Of a stretch of DNA of 42,731 nt, positions 19,527 to 29,492 are shown piece after piece. The position numbers and the translations under genes were made by a program. Source of the DNA: an uncultured cyanobacterium (lineage in GTDB: Bacteria > Cyanobacteriota > Cyanobacteriia > CACIAM-69d); NCBI GenBank assembly GCA_937883785.1, contig CALGDE010000085.1, positions 1-42,731 of the forward strand, in the 5' to 3' direction. Position 1 is the first letter of the stretch; the number at the start of each line of letters is the position of its first letter. Below the pieces are notes generated by a model. The model did no database searches, was not told the DNA's origin, and was given only the letters and a program-made list of their open reading frames with translations.

Positions 19527-20582
19527 CTAGCTAGCGGCACCAGCCAACTCAGCTTCCTTCTCCATGTCAGCGGTGTACTTACCAATGCTGGCAGCGCTAT
19601 TTAGCTCAGCACGACGCAGCAAACGCTTCTGAGCTTCAGCAACGTTAGCGTCATCGCCCTTCCAGTAATCCAAAGCGGGCTGCTGAATTGCGCGAGCATA
19701 GGAGAAGGTGACACTCCAGGGGCACTGGCTGCCGAACTTCGCGTTCATGGCGTTCAAGTGTGCGGAAGAATCTTCCTTGCTCTGACCACCGGATAGGAAG
19801 GCGATGCCAGGAACGGTGGCGGGCACGTTGTTGCGCAGGCACTTGATGGTCATCTCAGCCACTTCGTCAACGCTGGCTTGACCGTCGGGGTTGTTCTTGC
19901 CGGTGATCACCATGCTGGGCTTCAGAATCATGCCCTCAAAGTCCACCTTGTTTAGGCGTAGCTGAGCAAAAACTGCCTGTAAGGTGCGGTCCGTGGTGCT
20001 GTAGCAAGAGTTGATGCAGTGATCATGGTCGATCAAAACTTCGGGCTCAACGATGGGCACCAAACCCCCTTCTTGGCAAAGGGCAGCGTAGCGAGCCAAA
20101 GCGTGGGCGTTGCCCTCGATGCAGGTGGCGCTGGGAATATCTTTGCCGATGGTGATTACCGCACGCCACTTGGCAAAGCGAGCACCCATTTTGTAGTACT
20201 CGGCGATGCGATCGCGCAGCCCATCTAGACCTTCAGTAATTTTCTCATCGGGGCAGGCGGTCAAATCCTTAGCACCGGTGTCAACCTTGATGCCGATGAT
20301 GATGCCGCGGTCCTTCATTGCTTGGGTGAAGGGCGTACCGTCTGCGGTGGACTGGCGGATCGTCTCATCGTACAAAATTGCGCCACTAACGTACTGGCTC
20401 AAATTCGGGGTGGTCAAGATCAGCTCGCGATAAGCGCGGCGACGATCCTCAGTAGCAGGGATTCCCAACGCCTCGAAACGCTTATTACAGGTACCGTTGC
20501 TCTCGTCCATGGCCAAGATTCCCTTACCGGGAGCCACCATGGACTGAGCGGTAGCCTTAAGCTCTTGAGTATATTGACTCAC
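19527..20582 (-). CDS. Fructose-bisphosphate aldolase, class I
   Basis: Class I aldolases cleave fructose-1,6-bisphosphate through a lysine Schiff base, in glycolysis and the Calvin cycle. The 351-aa protein has the family start APGKGILAMDESNGTCNKRF, the FAKWRAV block with an active-site lysine at about 138, EPEVLIDHDH, and GMILKPSMV with the Schiff-base Lys at about 221. The AFLSGGQS segment for phosphate binding follows. The eukaryote-like C-terminal tyrosine is absent; the chain ends in Ala/Ser. I place the start at the GTG at 20582, because GAGGG lies eight bases before it; the TTG at 20588 would be only two bases from that site. It is transcribed alone, with a terminator downstream. Confidence 0.93.
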   Translation of the reverse strand: MSQYTQELKATAQSMVAPGKGILAMDESNGTCNKRFEALGIPATEDRRRAYRELILTTPNLSQYVSGAILYDETIRQSTADGTPFTQAMKDRGIIIGIKVDTGAKDLTACPDEKITEGLDGLRDRIAEYYKMGARFAKWRAVITIGKDIPSATCIEGNAHALARYAALCQEGGLVPIVEPEVLIDHDHCINSCYSTTDRTLQAVFAQLRLNKVDFEGMILKPSMVITGKNNPDGQASVDEVAEMTIKCLRNNVPATVPGIAFLSGGQSKEDSSAHLNAMNAKFGSQCPWSVTFSYARAIQQPALDYWKGDDANVAEAQKRLLRRAELNSAASIGKYTADMEKEAELAGAAS

Positions 20583-21091
20583 TATCAATGCCCTCTTTAT
20601 TAGGAAATGTTCTCGTCAAAATTATTGCAAGTAATAGTCATTAAGTCTACACTTCTCAACACTGAATCTTTAAACAACACAGTACTTGCCGAAAGTTTAG
20701 GCTCTCTTTTTAGTTGTGGTCTCAATCGGAGCTCTGTGGGTCGTTGATAGTAGTTGCCACATGATGGGGCTTCCTAATTGACAGCTATTTTTGTTAAGTT
20801 TTTTATTGGGGCGGCTTCAGTAAAATTGAGTTGCGGATCCAAAATCACATCATTTCAATTTGAGAATTGGAGATGGAGGGGTAAGGGCTGACCTTAGAGC
20901 ACCCTGATACAAACCTCGATTTTGTGGACACCGCATCCTGTAGAAACCGCTTGCAGACACCGCGTTTCAAGAGAGCAATGCAACTGCTGCCAATGGTTCA
21001 ATCCATTGCTGCAGCAAGAGGCACAGCAGTTTCTTCGATTTTTCCCTTTTCGATTGTTCAGTTGTCGACTCTTCGTTGCTGCTTTAACTTC
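20583..21091. other. Divergent spacer with a promoter-like site
   Basis: About 500 bases separate the aldolase start (minus) from a hypothetical gene (plus). On the plus strand at 20778-20806 there is a TTGACA box, a 17-base spacer and TTTTAT, a reasonable sigma-70-type promoter pointing toward the hypothetical gene. An open frame runs from 20924 into that gene, but its first 56 codons show no conserved-looking features, so I treat them as leader. Confidence 0.35.
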
Positions 21092-21613
21092 ATGAACGCT
21101 GTAAAGAAAGCTACCAGTATTACAATCACCAGTAAGATCGCTGCCATTGCCAGTTTGCTGCGATCGCAAATGCCCTACGCGCAGATTGGTTTTAGCCCGT
21201 GGGTTGAAAATGACTTAACCCTGCGCTTTGAAGATCGCCACTCCATTGATTTATCGGTTAATTTCCCCCAGTCCTGCGAAAAGCTGCGGTGCCGCTGCAT
21301 GTTGGTACAAGTGACTATTTCTAGTGCAGGCGCCCTTGGATCAGGAGTGCCTAACTCGAAAAACGCTGTGGGGGCTTCAGCGAATCATCCCCAAGCTGAG
21401 CTGGTAAACACTGGCGGCACCGTAGAGGCGGAGTTTTCTGGCTACGGTTTCGACGGAACTCAACAGTGGAAATTTGCCACTGCTGATGGGGGCAAATTTT
21501 TAGGCAAAGCTTTGCCCAGTGCGGATGGGCAACAGCTAATCAGAAGCATCGGACAGAGCATTACAGAGCTGTCCCCCAGTTTTGCCATGGTTGAATCGCG
21601 AAAAGCGTCTTAA
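21092..21613 (+). CDS. Hypothetical protein, unknown function
   Basis: I do not recognise this protein. From the ATG at 21092 it has 173 residues: a basic and hydrophobic first 25 residues (SITITSKIAAIASLL), then a compact mixed region including MPYAQIGFSPWVENDLTLRF and a cysteine-bearing EKLRCRCM segment. A Gly/Ala/Ser-rich middle part follows, and then a C-terminal region with SADGQQLIRSIGQSI. The N-terminal segment is not a clear signal peptide. The open frame extends 56 codons further upstream to 20924, but that stretch is cysteine- and arginine-rich and unconvincing. It stands upstream of the DUF924 gene with a 102-base gap holding short tandem repeats. Confidence 0.5.
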   Translation: MNAVKKATSITITSKIAAIASLLRSQMPYAQIGFSPWVENDLTLRFEDRHSIDLSVNFPQSCEKLRCRCMLVQVTISSAGALGSGVPNSKNAVGASANHPQAELVNTGGTVEAEFSGYGFDGTQQWKFATADGGKFLGKALPSADGQQLIRSIGQSITELSPSFAMVESRKAS

Positions 21614-21627
21614 GTGGGGCGTAAACT

Positions 21628-21667
21628 TTTTAAGCGGCTACTTTTAAGCGGCTATTCTAAGCTGCCA
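21628..21667. repeat. Short tandem repeat, two exact copies and one degenerate
   Basis: TTTTAAGCGGCTA occurs at 21628-21640 and 21642-21654, followed by a degenerate copy TTCTAAGCTGCCA at 21655-21667. The period is 13-14 bases. It lies just after the stop of the hypothetical gene and before the DUF924 gene. Confidence 0.65.
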
Positions 21668-21715
21668 ATCCTAACCGCCTAGAACTGTCCCAAACTTGAA
21701 CTAGAACGATTCTTT

Positions 21716-22288
21716 ATGACCTACCAAACGGTGCTGGATTTTTGGTTTGGTGAGCCTGGCGCTGAGGTTTATGGGAAAGCGCGGAAGGAGTGGTTTATCA
21801 AAAAGCCAGCTTTTGACGCCAAGATTCAACAGACGTTTGGTGATGTCCTAGAGCACGCGATCGACGGAAAACTGGATCATTGGCAAAATAAGCCCCAATC
21901 CTGTTTGGCGTTGGTAATTGTTCTAGATCAGTTTTCTCGAAATCTGTTTCGACAACGCCCAGCGTCTTTTGCCCAAGACAGTAAGGCGCTAAAAATTGCT
22001 CAAGGGGCGATCGCCCGTCAATTTGACCAGGATTTATTACCGGTGCAGCGGGTATTTTTCTATTTGCCTTTTGAACATAGCGAGGCGATCGCCGACCAAA
22101 AAGAATCACTGCGACTCTTCACCACGTTGAAGGGGGATCCAGTGTGCGGCAGTTTTGTGGACTATGCCCAGAAACACTATGACGTGATTGAACGATTTGG
22201 GCGATTTCCCCATCGCAACGCCATTCTGGGGCGGGAGAATACTGCCGCTGAGGAAGAATTTTTAAAACAACCGGGGTCATCGTTCTAA
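21716..22288 (+). CDS. DUF924 family protein
   Basis: The 190-aa protein matches DUF924 throughout. It begins with a VLDFWFGEPG start, a KEWFIKKPAFDAKI segment, LALVIVLDQFSRNLFRQ with the conserved DQFxRN, a PVQRVFFYLPFEHSE core, and the RFGRFPHRNAILGRENTAAEEEFL end. Members are all-helical with a TPR-like fold. They are common in bacteria and eukaryotes, but the biochemical function is not established. There is no signal peptide. The downstream membrane-protein gene begins 39 bases after the stop, so the two could share a transcript. The family call is firm. Confidence 0.9.
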   Translation: MTYQTVLDFWFGEPGAEVYGKARKEWFIKKPAFDAKIQQTFGDVLEHAIDGKLDHWQNKPQSCLALVIVLDQFSRNLFRQRPASFAQDSKALKIAQGAIARQFDQDLLPVQRVFFYLPFEHSEAIADQKESLRLFTTLKGDPVCGSFVDYAQKHYDVIERFGRFPHRNAILGRENTAAEEEFLKQPGSSF

Positions 22289-22312
22289 AGTGGGACCAAT
22301 TCAATGGAATAA

Positions 22313-23467
<1,155 letters not shown>

Positions 23468-23626
23468 ATTGAGGGTTGGACTTTGGCTTAGATCTTCGTT
23501 TAAATTTTCGTTTTGAAATGGTCTCGAAGGGGCATTGTTGCAGGGACAGAGGAATTTTCCAGATTTCCCAAAATATCCTTTGACACGGTTAAACAGTATG
23601 TTATTGTTATGTCCCGTGGACGCCAT

Positions 23627-23708
23627 GGGTCGGTGCCCGAGTGGTTAATGGGGGTGGACTGTAAATCCACTAGCTATGCTTACGTTGGTTCGAATCCAAC
23701 CCGGCCCA
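23627..23708 (+). tRNA. tRNA-Tyr (anticodon GTA)
   Basis: The acceptor arms GGGTCGG and CCGGCCC pair over seven bases with one T-G pair. The anticodon stem GTGGA/TCCAC frames the loop CTGTAAA with anticodon GTA, and the T arm is GTTGG-TTCGAAT-CCAAC. The long variable arm is that of a class II tRNA, as expected for bacterial Tyr. CCA is not encoded. The 5' leader and 3' trailer are complementary over nine bases. Confidence 0.96.
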
Positions 23709-23723
23709 TCGTCCACGGCAACC

Positions 23724-23742
23724 CGCCTAAAGTGCTTAGGCG
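23724..23742 (+). other. Hairpin between the two tRNA genes
   Basis: CGCCTAA and TTAGGCG form a perfect seven-base stem with a five-base loop in the 49-base spacer between tRNA-Tyr and tRNA-Thr. No T-run follows. It may be a processing signal in a joint precursor or a weak terminator. Confidence 0.5.
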
Positions 23743-23757
23743 CAATGGCAAAAAAAT

Positions 23758-23829
23758 GCCCCCGTAGCTCAGTGGTAGAGCGCACCCTTGGTAAGGGTGA
23801 GGTCACGAGTTCAACTCTCGTCGGGGGCC
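23758..23829 (+). tRNA. tRNA-Thr (anticodon GGT)
   Basis: Acceptor arms GCCCCCG and CGGGGGC pair fully. The anticodon stem CACCC/GGGTG frames TTGGTAA with anticodon GGT, read as Thr. The T arm is ACGAG-TTCAACT-CTCGT. The total length is 72 bases with the following base as discriminator. CCA is not encoded. Confidence 0.96.
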
Positions 23830-23882
23830 CTGAAAATCATCCATACTGTCCGATGTCATGAAGATCCATCGGTAGTCACTAT

Positions 23883-26800
23883 CTAATTTTTGACCGCTCT
23901 CTTGCTCGATGACTTGGACCGCTTTTTGTCATCTTCGCTAGGTTGCGACAGTTCTTGCCTGGGGTGCTGGGCTAGTGCTTGTTTTAGGTAGTGTCCCGTG
24001 TAGGAGGTGGGGTGTTGGGCTACCTCTTCGGGAGTGCCGGTGACGATAATTTCTCCGCCGCGATCACCCCCCTCCGGTCCCAAATCAATAATCCAATCAG
24101 CGCAGCGAATAAAGTCCAAATTGTGCTCGATCGCCAGCACCGTATTCCCCTTATCCACCAGCCGCTGCACCACATCCAGCAACTTGTGCACGTCATAGAA
24201 CGACAGACCGGTGGTGGGCTCATCAATCAAATAAATGGTCTTGCCGGTTGCTCGCTTGGACAATTCCGTTGCCAGCTTCACCCGCTGGGCTTCACCGCCG
24301 GACAGGGTGGGAGCCGTCTGCCCCAGCTTGATATACCCTAACCCCACATCCACTAAGGTCTGCAATCGCGCCTCCGCCTTGGGAATATTTTCAAACACCC
24401 CCACCGCTTCTGCCACGGGCATATCCAAAATCTCCGCAATGGAATAGCCCTTATATTTCACCTGCAACGTTTCCCGGTTGTAGCGTGCCCCTTTGCACAC
24501 ATCACACTGCACATAAACGTCAGGCAAGAAATTCATTTCAATAACGTTAACCCCCTGTCCACCGCAAGCTTCACAGCGCCCGCCCTTGACGTTAAATGAA
24601 AATCTTCCGGCTTTATAACCCCGTGCTTTTGCTTCAATTGTTTTGGTAAAAATATCGCGAATGGCATCAAAGGCTCCCGTGTAAGTGGCGGGATTAGAGC
24701 GCGGCGTGCGTCCAATAGGGGACTGATCAATAACGATCGCCTTATCAATATGAGATAACCCTTTGATGTCTCCTAGCTCCTTGGGAAATGGCACTTTATA
24801 GCCCAGATGATGTTGCAACGCTGGGTAGAGCAACTCATTAATTAAGGTGGATTTTCCAGAGCCAGAAACGCCGGTGACACAGACAAATTTCCCGAGGGGA
24901 ATTTCCACATCGACGCTGTTTAAATTATTGCGGTGGGCGTTGATTAGCTTAATGCCAAACTTTTTCCCCGGGCGGCGTTCGACGGGGGTGGCGATCGCCG
25001 AACGACCCGATAAATAAGCCCCCGTCAAAGATTCTTCTGCATTTAAGAGGGCATCTAAATCACCGATAGAAACAATATGCCCGCCGTGAATCCCCGCGCC
25101 GGGACCAATATCAACCAGGTAATCAGCGGCACGAATAGTATCTTCGTCATGCTCCACAACAATTAGGGTATTGCCCAAATCTCGCAGCTTAGTCAGGGTA
25201 TTTAACAGGCGATCATTATCCCGTTGGTGCAATCCAATGCTGGGCTCGTCTAACACATATAAAACCCCCGTTAAACCGGCACCAATTTGAGTGGCTAATC
25301 GGATACGTTGGGCTTCTCCTCCTGACAACGTGGCAGCGGGTCTATCTAAGGTTAAATAATCCAGACCCACGTCCATCAAAAACTGTAAGCGCGACTCGAT
25401 TTCCTGTAGGGCTAAATGACCAATTTGTTGCTGTCTTGATGACAGTAAGCTGTGGGGATTTTCCAAGTCAGTGGCTAATTGGGCGGCGCTTCTGGGCTTT
25501 TGTCCCTGGGCGATCGCCCCCCCACCATTGGCACCATTTCCATTCACCGTGGGGCCAACTTTGCTGCCGTCCCCATGCCCCGTCAAATGGCGCACTTTTC
25601 CCAAACAATCTGCCACCGATGCGGAGGTTAAATCAGTAATACCATAGGGACCCATGCGCACCGATAACGATTCGGGGCGCAGGCGTTTTCCACCGCACAC
25701 TTCACAGGGGTAATCCACCTGATAGGTTTCTAGTTTTTGCTTATATTGATCCGACGTAGTGTCGCGATATTGCCGGTCTAAAATACCTAAAATTCCGTCA
25801 AAGGTGCGCTCATAACCCCGTCGTTCTCGGTAGCGGGAATCGGTTTCAATCCAAATTTTTTCGTCGCCGCTGCCGTTCAATAAAATATCCCGTTGCTTGT
25901 CCGTTAACGAGCTCCAAGGGGTTTGAATTTCAAAGCCATAAGCTTGACCAACGCTATGCAATAAGGACAGATAGTAACTGTTATCTTTGTCAGACCAGGG
26001 AGCGATCGCCGCATAAACGGGTAGCTTAGGATCAGGTACCACTAACTCCGGCGAAAAATGCTTTAAAAATCCCAGCCCGTGACAATTAGGACAGGCACCA
26101 TAGGGAGAATTAAAAGAGAACAATCGTGGCGATAGTTCTTCCATCACCGCGCCATGTTCAGGACAGGCAAAGTTTTCTGAAAAAACGAACTGTTTCGGCG
26201 TTGAGTCCTCTTCATTTTTTTCCTTGGACTTATCTGAATTATCTGCCGCTTCCGCTGATTTCTTTTCCACAAAATCGATAACAGCGATACCTTCAGCGTG
26301 CTTTAAACAGGTTTGCAACGAGTCAACGAGGCGCTCTTGAATATCGTCTTTTTTAATCAGTCGATCAATAACAATTTCAATATCGTGATTTTTATTTTTC
26401 GGTAGATCAATGGCGTCGCTTAGGTCGTACATTTCCCCATTAATTCGGACTCGGGCGAACCCTTCGGACACTAAGCTCGACAGGAGCTTTTTGTGGGTGC
26501 CACGCTTGCCGCGCACCACGGGAGCCAGGATTTGGAAGCGGGTGCGGTCCGGCAGCTCCATAATGCGATCGCACATTTCATCGATACTTTGGGGGGCGAT
26601 GGGGCGATCGCACTTGGGACAGTGGGGCTCCCCGGCGCGTCCGTAGAGCAGGCGCAAATAATCGTAGATTTCGGTGACGGTGCCCACGGTGGAGCGGGGG
26701 TTGTGGGAGGTGGATTTTTGGTCGATGGAGATGGCAGGGCTAAGCCCTTCGATGGCATCCACATCCGGCTTGTCCACCTGTCCCAAAAACTGCCGGGCAT

Positions 26801-27086
26801 AGGCGCTTAGGGATTCCACATAGCGGCGCTGTCCTTCGGCAAAAATTGTGTCGAATGCCAAAGAGGACTTACCCGAGCCGGATACACCGGTAAACACAAT
26901 CAACTTGTCCCGGGGAATTTCCAGGTCAATCCCTTTCAGGTTGTGCTGCCGGGCTCCTCGGATGCGAATAGTGTTGGAGTCATCTCCCAATTTGACTGAC
27001 GCTGACGATCGCGCTCCATTCTTCGCCGCCTTGCCGTTGGAGTTGGACGGGGCAGATTTGGCGGACTTCCGGGAGGATGGGGCCAT
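23883..27086 (-). CDS. uvrA: Excinuclease ABC subunit A (UvrA)
   Basis: UvrA is the damage-sensing ATPase of nucleotide excision repair, working as a dimer with UvrB. The 1067-aa protein has two ABC ATPase modules. Each shows a Walker A (GVSGSGKSSL and GVSGSGKSTL), a signature (LSGGEAQRIRLA and LSGGEAQRVKLA) and a Walker B (VLDEPSIGL and LIDEPTTGL). The zinc-finger cysteines are present (CPKC, CPNCHG, CEVCGG, CEACGG and CDVCKG). It is longer than the usual 940 aa or so, because of a Ser/Lys-rich N-terminal tail of about 34 residues, a Lys/Glu/Ser-rich insert in the first half, a Gly/Asn-rich linker before the first signature, and a basic C-terminal tail. It is separated from the upstream DUF6816-like gene by 80 bases and could be the last gene of that minus-strand set. 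Confidence 0.97.
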   Translation of the reverse strand: MAPSSRKSAKSAPSNSNGKAAKNGARSSASVKLGDDSNTIRIRGARQHNLKGIDLEIPRDKLIVFTGVSGSGKSSLAFDTIFAEGQRRYVESLSAYARQFLGQVDKPDVDAIEGLSPAISIDQKSTSHNPRSTVGTVTEIYDYLRLLYGRAGEPHCPKCDRPIAPQSIDEMCDRIMELPDRTRFQILAPVVRGKRGTHKKLLSSLVSEGFARVRINGEMYDLSDAIDLPKNKNHDIEIVIDRLIKKDDIQERLVDSLQTCLKHAEGIAVIDFVEKKSAEAADNSDKSKEKNEEDSTPKQFVFSENFACPEHGAVMEELSPRLFSFNSPYGACPNCHGLGFLKHFSPELVVPDPKLPVYAAIAPWSDKDNSYYLSLLHSVGQAYGFEIQTPWSSLTDKQRDILLNGSGDEKIWIETDSRYRERRGYERTFDGILGILDRQYRDTTSDQYKQKLETYQVDYPCEVCGGKRLRPESLSVRMGPYGITDLTSASVADCLGKVRHLTGHGDGSKVGPTVNGNGANGGGAIAQGQKPRSAAQLATDLENPHSLLSSRQQQIGHLALQEIESRLQFLMDVGLDYLTLDRPAATLSGGEAQRIRLATQIGAGLTGVLYVLDEPSIGLHQRDNDRLLNTLTKLRDLGNTLIVVEHDEDTIRAADYLVDIGPGAGIHGGHIVSIGDLDALLNAEESLTGAYLSGRSAIATPVERRPGKKFGIKLINAHRNNLNSVDVEIPLGKFVCVTGVSGSGKSTLINELLYPALQHHLGYKVPFPKELGDIKGLSHIDKAIVIDQSPIGRTPRSNPATYTGAFDAIRDIFTKTIEAKARGYKAGRFSFNVKGGRCEACGGQGVNVIEMNFLPDVYVQCDVCKGARYNRETLQVKYKGYSIAEILDMPVAEAVGVFENIPKAEARLQTLVDVGLGYIKLGQTAPTLSGGEAQRVKLATELSKRATGKTIYLIDEPTTGLSFYDVHKLLDVVQRLVDKGNTVLAIEHNLDFIRCADWIIDLGPEGGDRGGEIIVTGTPEEVAQHPTSYTGHYLKQALAQHPRQELSQPSEDDKKRSKSSSKRAVKN

Positions 27087-27166
27087 GATTTAGCGATCGC
27101 GCAGTGGGCAATGGGATAGTTGCAGAATAGCTTAACAATTCGCCGCGATGCTGGGTATCCCAAACC

Positions 27167-27967
27167 CTAATCGGGCAGCGACGTAAAGGTGAGAGTGTAG
27201 TGGTACAGGGCAACGGGCTGCTTTTTGGCAACGGCGTAGCTGGCATCGCGAGGGGACAGGTAAATGGCGGAATATTGGTCGGCGGTAATAGGGTAGGGTT
27301 CGTCGGGGCGGTAGTGGTAAGCGTTGGTGGTTTCCACAGTGTTGAGATAAACCGGGTTTTCGCCGGGGCTTTGGAAAGTTTGCTGCACCACTTCGGTGGC
27401 AATAAAGTCAGCGGTGGTGGGAGATTCGCTGCCCCGTTCCACCACGTTGGACACCAGTTGCCGACCTCCTGTCAAGGTCACCAGTTGATCGTTAGGGGTC
27501 GCCGGATCCGCCGCCACATTTTTCACAAATTCCGGTCCCAAATACGCCTCGGCAATTTGCTGGCCGTTATAGGCGCGATCCGCCACGATCGCTGGAGCCT
27601 CGGATCGTCGTGTTGCCCCCTTGCCCAGCAAACCCACCGCGGGCAGGGACTGGCGGGGCACAAACTTCACCATAAATTCCATAGGCCGATCCACCAGCTC
27701 CCGATTGCCCTCAAACCCCGGCGTCACGATGTCTGGTGCCAGCGGCGCTTTTAAATCCACCAAGGTGCTATTAATTTGCCAATGTCCTGCCATCCACTGG
27801 GGATACACCAAATCTCCCACGGCGGGTCTGGTGGGCGGCGGTCCGGTCCAGTCGGGAAACGCTGCCACGCGATCACCCAAGCTCCCCGCGATCGCCCCTG
27901 CCGCACAAAAAATCCACAGACCTATCGCCGCAAAAATAGCCCCAAAAACAGATCCAATTCGCCCCAT
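27167..27967 (-). CDS. DUF6816-like exported protein
   Basis: The 266-aa product starts with a hydrophobic helix (GAIFAAIGLWIFCAAGAIAG), a signal peptide or anchor. The mature part begins FPDWTGPPPTRPAVGDLVYPQWMAGHW, the pattern I associate with the DUF6816 family of cyanobacteria and chloroplasts. The end is rich in tyrosine and ends ALYHYTLTFTSLPD. The function is not known to me; a thylakoid or periplasmic location is inferred from the leader. I choose the ATG at 27967, which shares one base with the TGA of the permease upstream (TGATG) and so suggests translational coupling. Two GTG codons at 27973 and 27970 are alternative starts. Confidence 0.7.
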   Translation of the reverse strand: MGRIGSVFGAIFAAIGLWIFCAAGAIAGSLGDRVAAFPDWTGPPPTRPAVGDLVYPQWMAGHWQINSTLVDLKAPLAPDIVTPGFEGNRELVDRPMEFMVKFVPRQSLPAVGLLGKGATRRSEAPAIVADRAYNGQQIAEAYLGPEFVKNVAADPATPNDQLVTLTGGRQLVSNVVERGSESPTTADFIATEVVQQTFQSPGENPVYLNTVETTNAYHYRPDEPYPITADQYSAIYLSPRDASYAVAKKQPVALYHYTLTFTSLPD

Positions 27968-29022
27968 CACCACCCCAGCTGATAGTTAATAAACAGGGCG
28001 CACAGGAAGGTCATAGAACCGGCGATCGCGAACAAATAAAACACTGCCTTGGGACGGAAAATGGACAGCATTAGCCCCACCGCCTTCAGGTCAATCATCG
28101 GACCAAAAGTTAGAAACGCCAGCAGGGAGCCGCTAGTAAAGGTGCCGGAAAAGGACAGGGCGAAAAAGGCATCCACGGTAGAGCAAATAGAAATAGCAGC
28201 GGCGAGCACCATCATGGTGATGATGGAGCTAACGGCTCCCTGACCGATGCCCAGCACCAGCTCCCGGGGAATTACCGTTTGGATAATGGCAGCCACAGCA
28301 CTGCCGAACACCAGCACGCCCCCCAGTTCCCGCAGCTCCCGCACCACGTTGTCAAGAAATAATTGCAGGCGATCGCCCCAAGGAATTGGCGGCTTATTCA
28401 TCGGCACCGCCATCGCCGCTTGCAACGACCCCAACGACCCTTCCAAAGGCTGCTTTTGACTGTCCCCCAGCCAATAGGTACCGGAGCGCAGCAATCGTTC
28501 TTGGGCGGCCAGTTGAATTCCCGTAGGCTTTTGGGCGGCTCGGGGAGTCAACATGGACCGCGCCAGATTTTTATTCAGCAGCGGCCGTAAATCTTCCTGC
28601 TGCCCAAACACCCAGCCAATGGTGGTGGCAATAAATAACGACACCACCACCCGCAACACCACCAATTCCGGGCGATCCTGAAACGCCGTCCAGGTGGACC
28701 AAATCACGATGGGGTTAATGGTGGGAGCCGCCAGTAAAAAGCCCACCGCCAGTGGAGTGGGGATGCCCTGGGAAAGCAGCCGCCGCGCCACGGGCACGTT
28801 GCCGCATTCGCACACGGGAAATAAGAATCCCATAGCGCTGCCCATCAATGCCGCCAGCACAGCGTTTTTGGGGGCGATCGCCAGCAGCTTTCGCTCATCC
28901 ACAAACAAAAACAGAGCGCTGGAAAACAGCACCCCAATCAACAGAAAGGGCAACGCTTCCACCAAAAGGCTCAGGAAAAGCGTAAACCCAGTTTCAAAAG
29001 CTGGCGTCAAAGCGTCAGGCAT
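27967..29022 (-). CDS. Permease of the ArsP/DUF318 family
   Basis: The 351-aa membrane protein belongs to the predicted permease family PF03773, whose characterised members include ArsP, an exporter of trivalent organoarsenicals. The diagnostic PVCECGNVPVARRLL motif lies near residues 69-83, with two cysteines flanking Glu. A second conserved region, GFLLAAPTINPIVIWSTW, follows. There are about eight hydrophobic segments with a hydrophilic loop of about 75 residues in the middle, and a late AAAISICSTVDAFFALSF helix with another Cys. The substrate is not determined by the sequence; thiol-reactive metalloids are plausible. Its stop codon overlaps the start of the DUF6816-like gene, so the two are likely expressed together. 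Confidence 0.85.
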   Translation of the reverse strand: MPDALTPAFETGFTLFLSLLVEALPFLLIGVLFSSALFLFVDERKLLAIAPKNAVLAALMGSAMGFLFPVCECGNVPVARRLLSQGIPTPLAVGFLLAAPTINPIVIWSTWTAFQDRPELVVLRVVVSLFIATTIGWVFGQQEDLRPLLNKNLARSMLTPRAAQKPTGIQLAAQERLLRSGTYWLGDSQKQPLEGSLGSLQAAMAVPMNKPPIPWGDRLQLFLDNVVRELRELGGVLVFGSAVAAIIQTVIPRELVLGIGQGAVSSIITMMVLAAAISICSTVDAFFALSFSGTFTSGSLLAFLTFGPMIDLKAVGLMLSIFRPKAVFYLFAIAGSMTFLCALFINYQLGW

Positions 29023-29342
29023 AAAAAGTGGCGACGGAAAGAATCCAAAAGCGGCCCGAATTATTGAAGGTACCGGACCAACTGCCCGTGCAACTTACAA
29101 TGCAGACCCAATATGAAGTCTATTATGTTCCAACCCCCGTGCTTTGCCTAGGCAGCTACTTTCTTCTGTGGTCTCAGTCTGCATAGGACACTTTCAAACT
29201 TGCACTAAGTTTTCCGCCACCAACGCCGTCTCAACTGGCCATAGTCCCGGAGGCACCTTGCTGCAAAATACGCCGTTTTTGTCGATGCTAATGTTGATGC
29301 TGGCCAATTTCCTGATCCAGTGCAAACCCGTGGAAAAGGCGA
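29023..29342. other. Spacer upstream of the permease
   Basis: About 320 bases without a supportable gene. A short minus-strand frame from about 29344 down to 29193 reads MVIAFSTGLHWIRKLASIN and onward for about 50 codons. It overlaps the downstream part of the decayed region and may be frameshifted remnant or chance. Confidence 0.3.
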
Positions 29343-29444
29343 TCACCATTCCGAGAAAGAGTCTGGGTCCAGAGCCAATTCCAACCCAAAGTTTTCCTTG
29401 AGGGTTTTAAAACTAGCGGCAGTGGCAGCGACGGTCTGGACCAT
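29343..29444 (-). pseudogene. N-terminal remnant resembling restriction-endonuclease-like cyanobacterial proteins
   Basis: A 33-codon frame starting at the ATG at 29444 reads MVQTVAATAASFKTLKENFG and then LELALDPDSFSEW before a TGA. This is the pattern with which I recall a group of cyanobacterial PD-(D/E)XK-type hypothetical proteins (annotated as restriction endonuclease-like) beginning: a short Ala-rich start, a SLKEKFG segment and an F(S/R)EW motif. Such proteins are normally well over 150 residues, so only the first exon-sized piece remains. The identification is from memory of the pattern and is tentative. Confidence 0.3.
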
Positions 29445-29492
29445 AACGATTGCCTAAGTTGCTCTCGCCATAGTTCTATTCAAGACATTGAT

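Noticed and set aside
27200-27754. A 184-codon plus-strand frame opposite the DUF6816-like gene
   Set aside because: Gly/His/Arg-rich antisense shadow with no recognised features.
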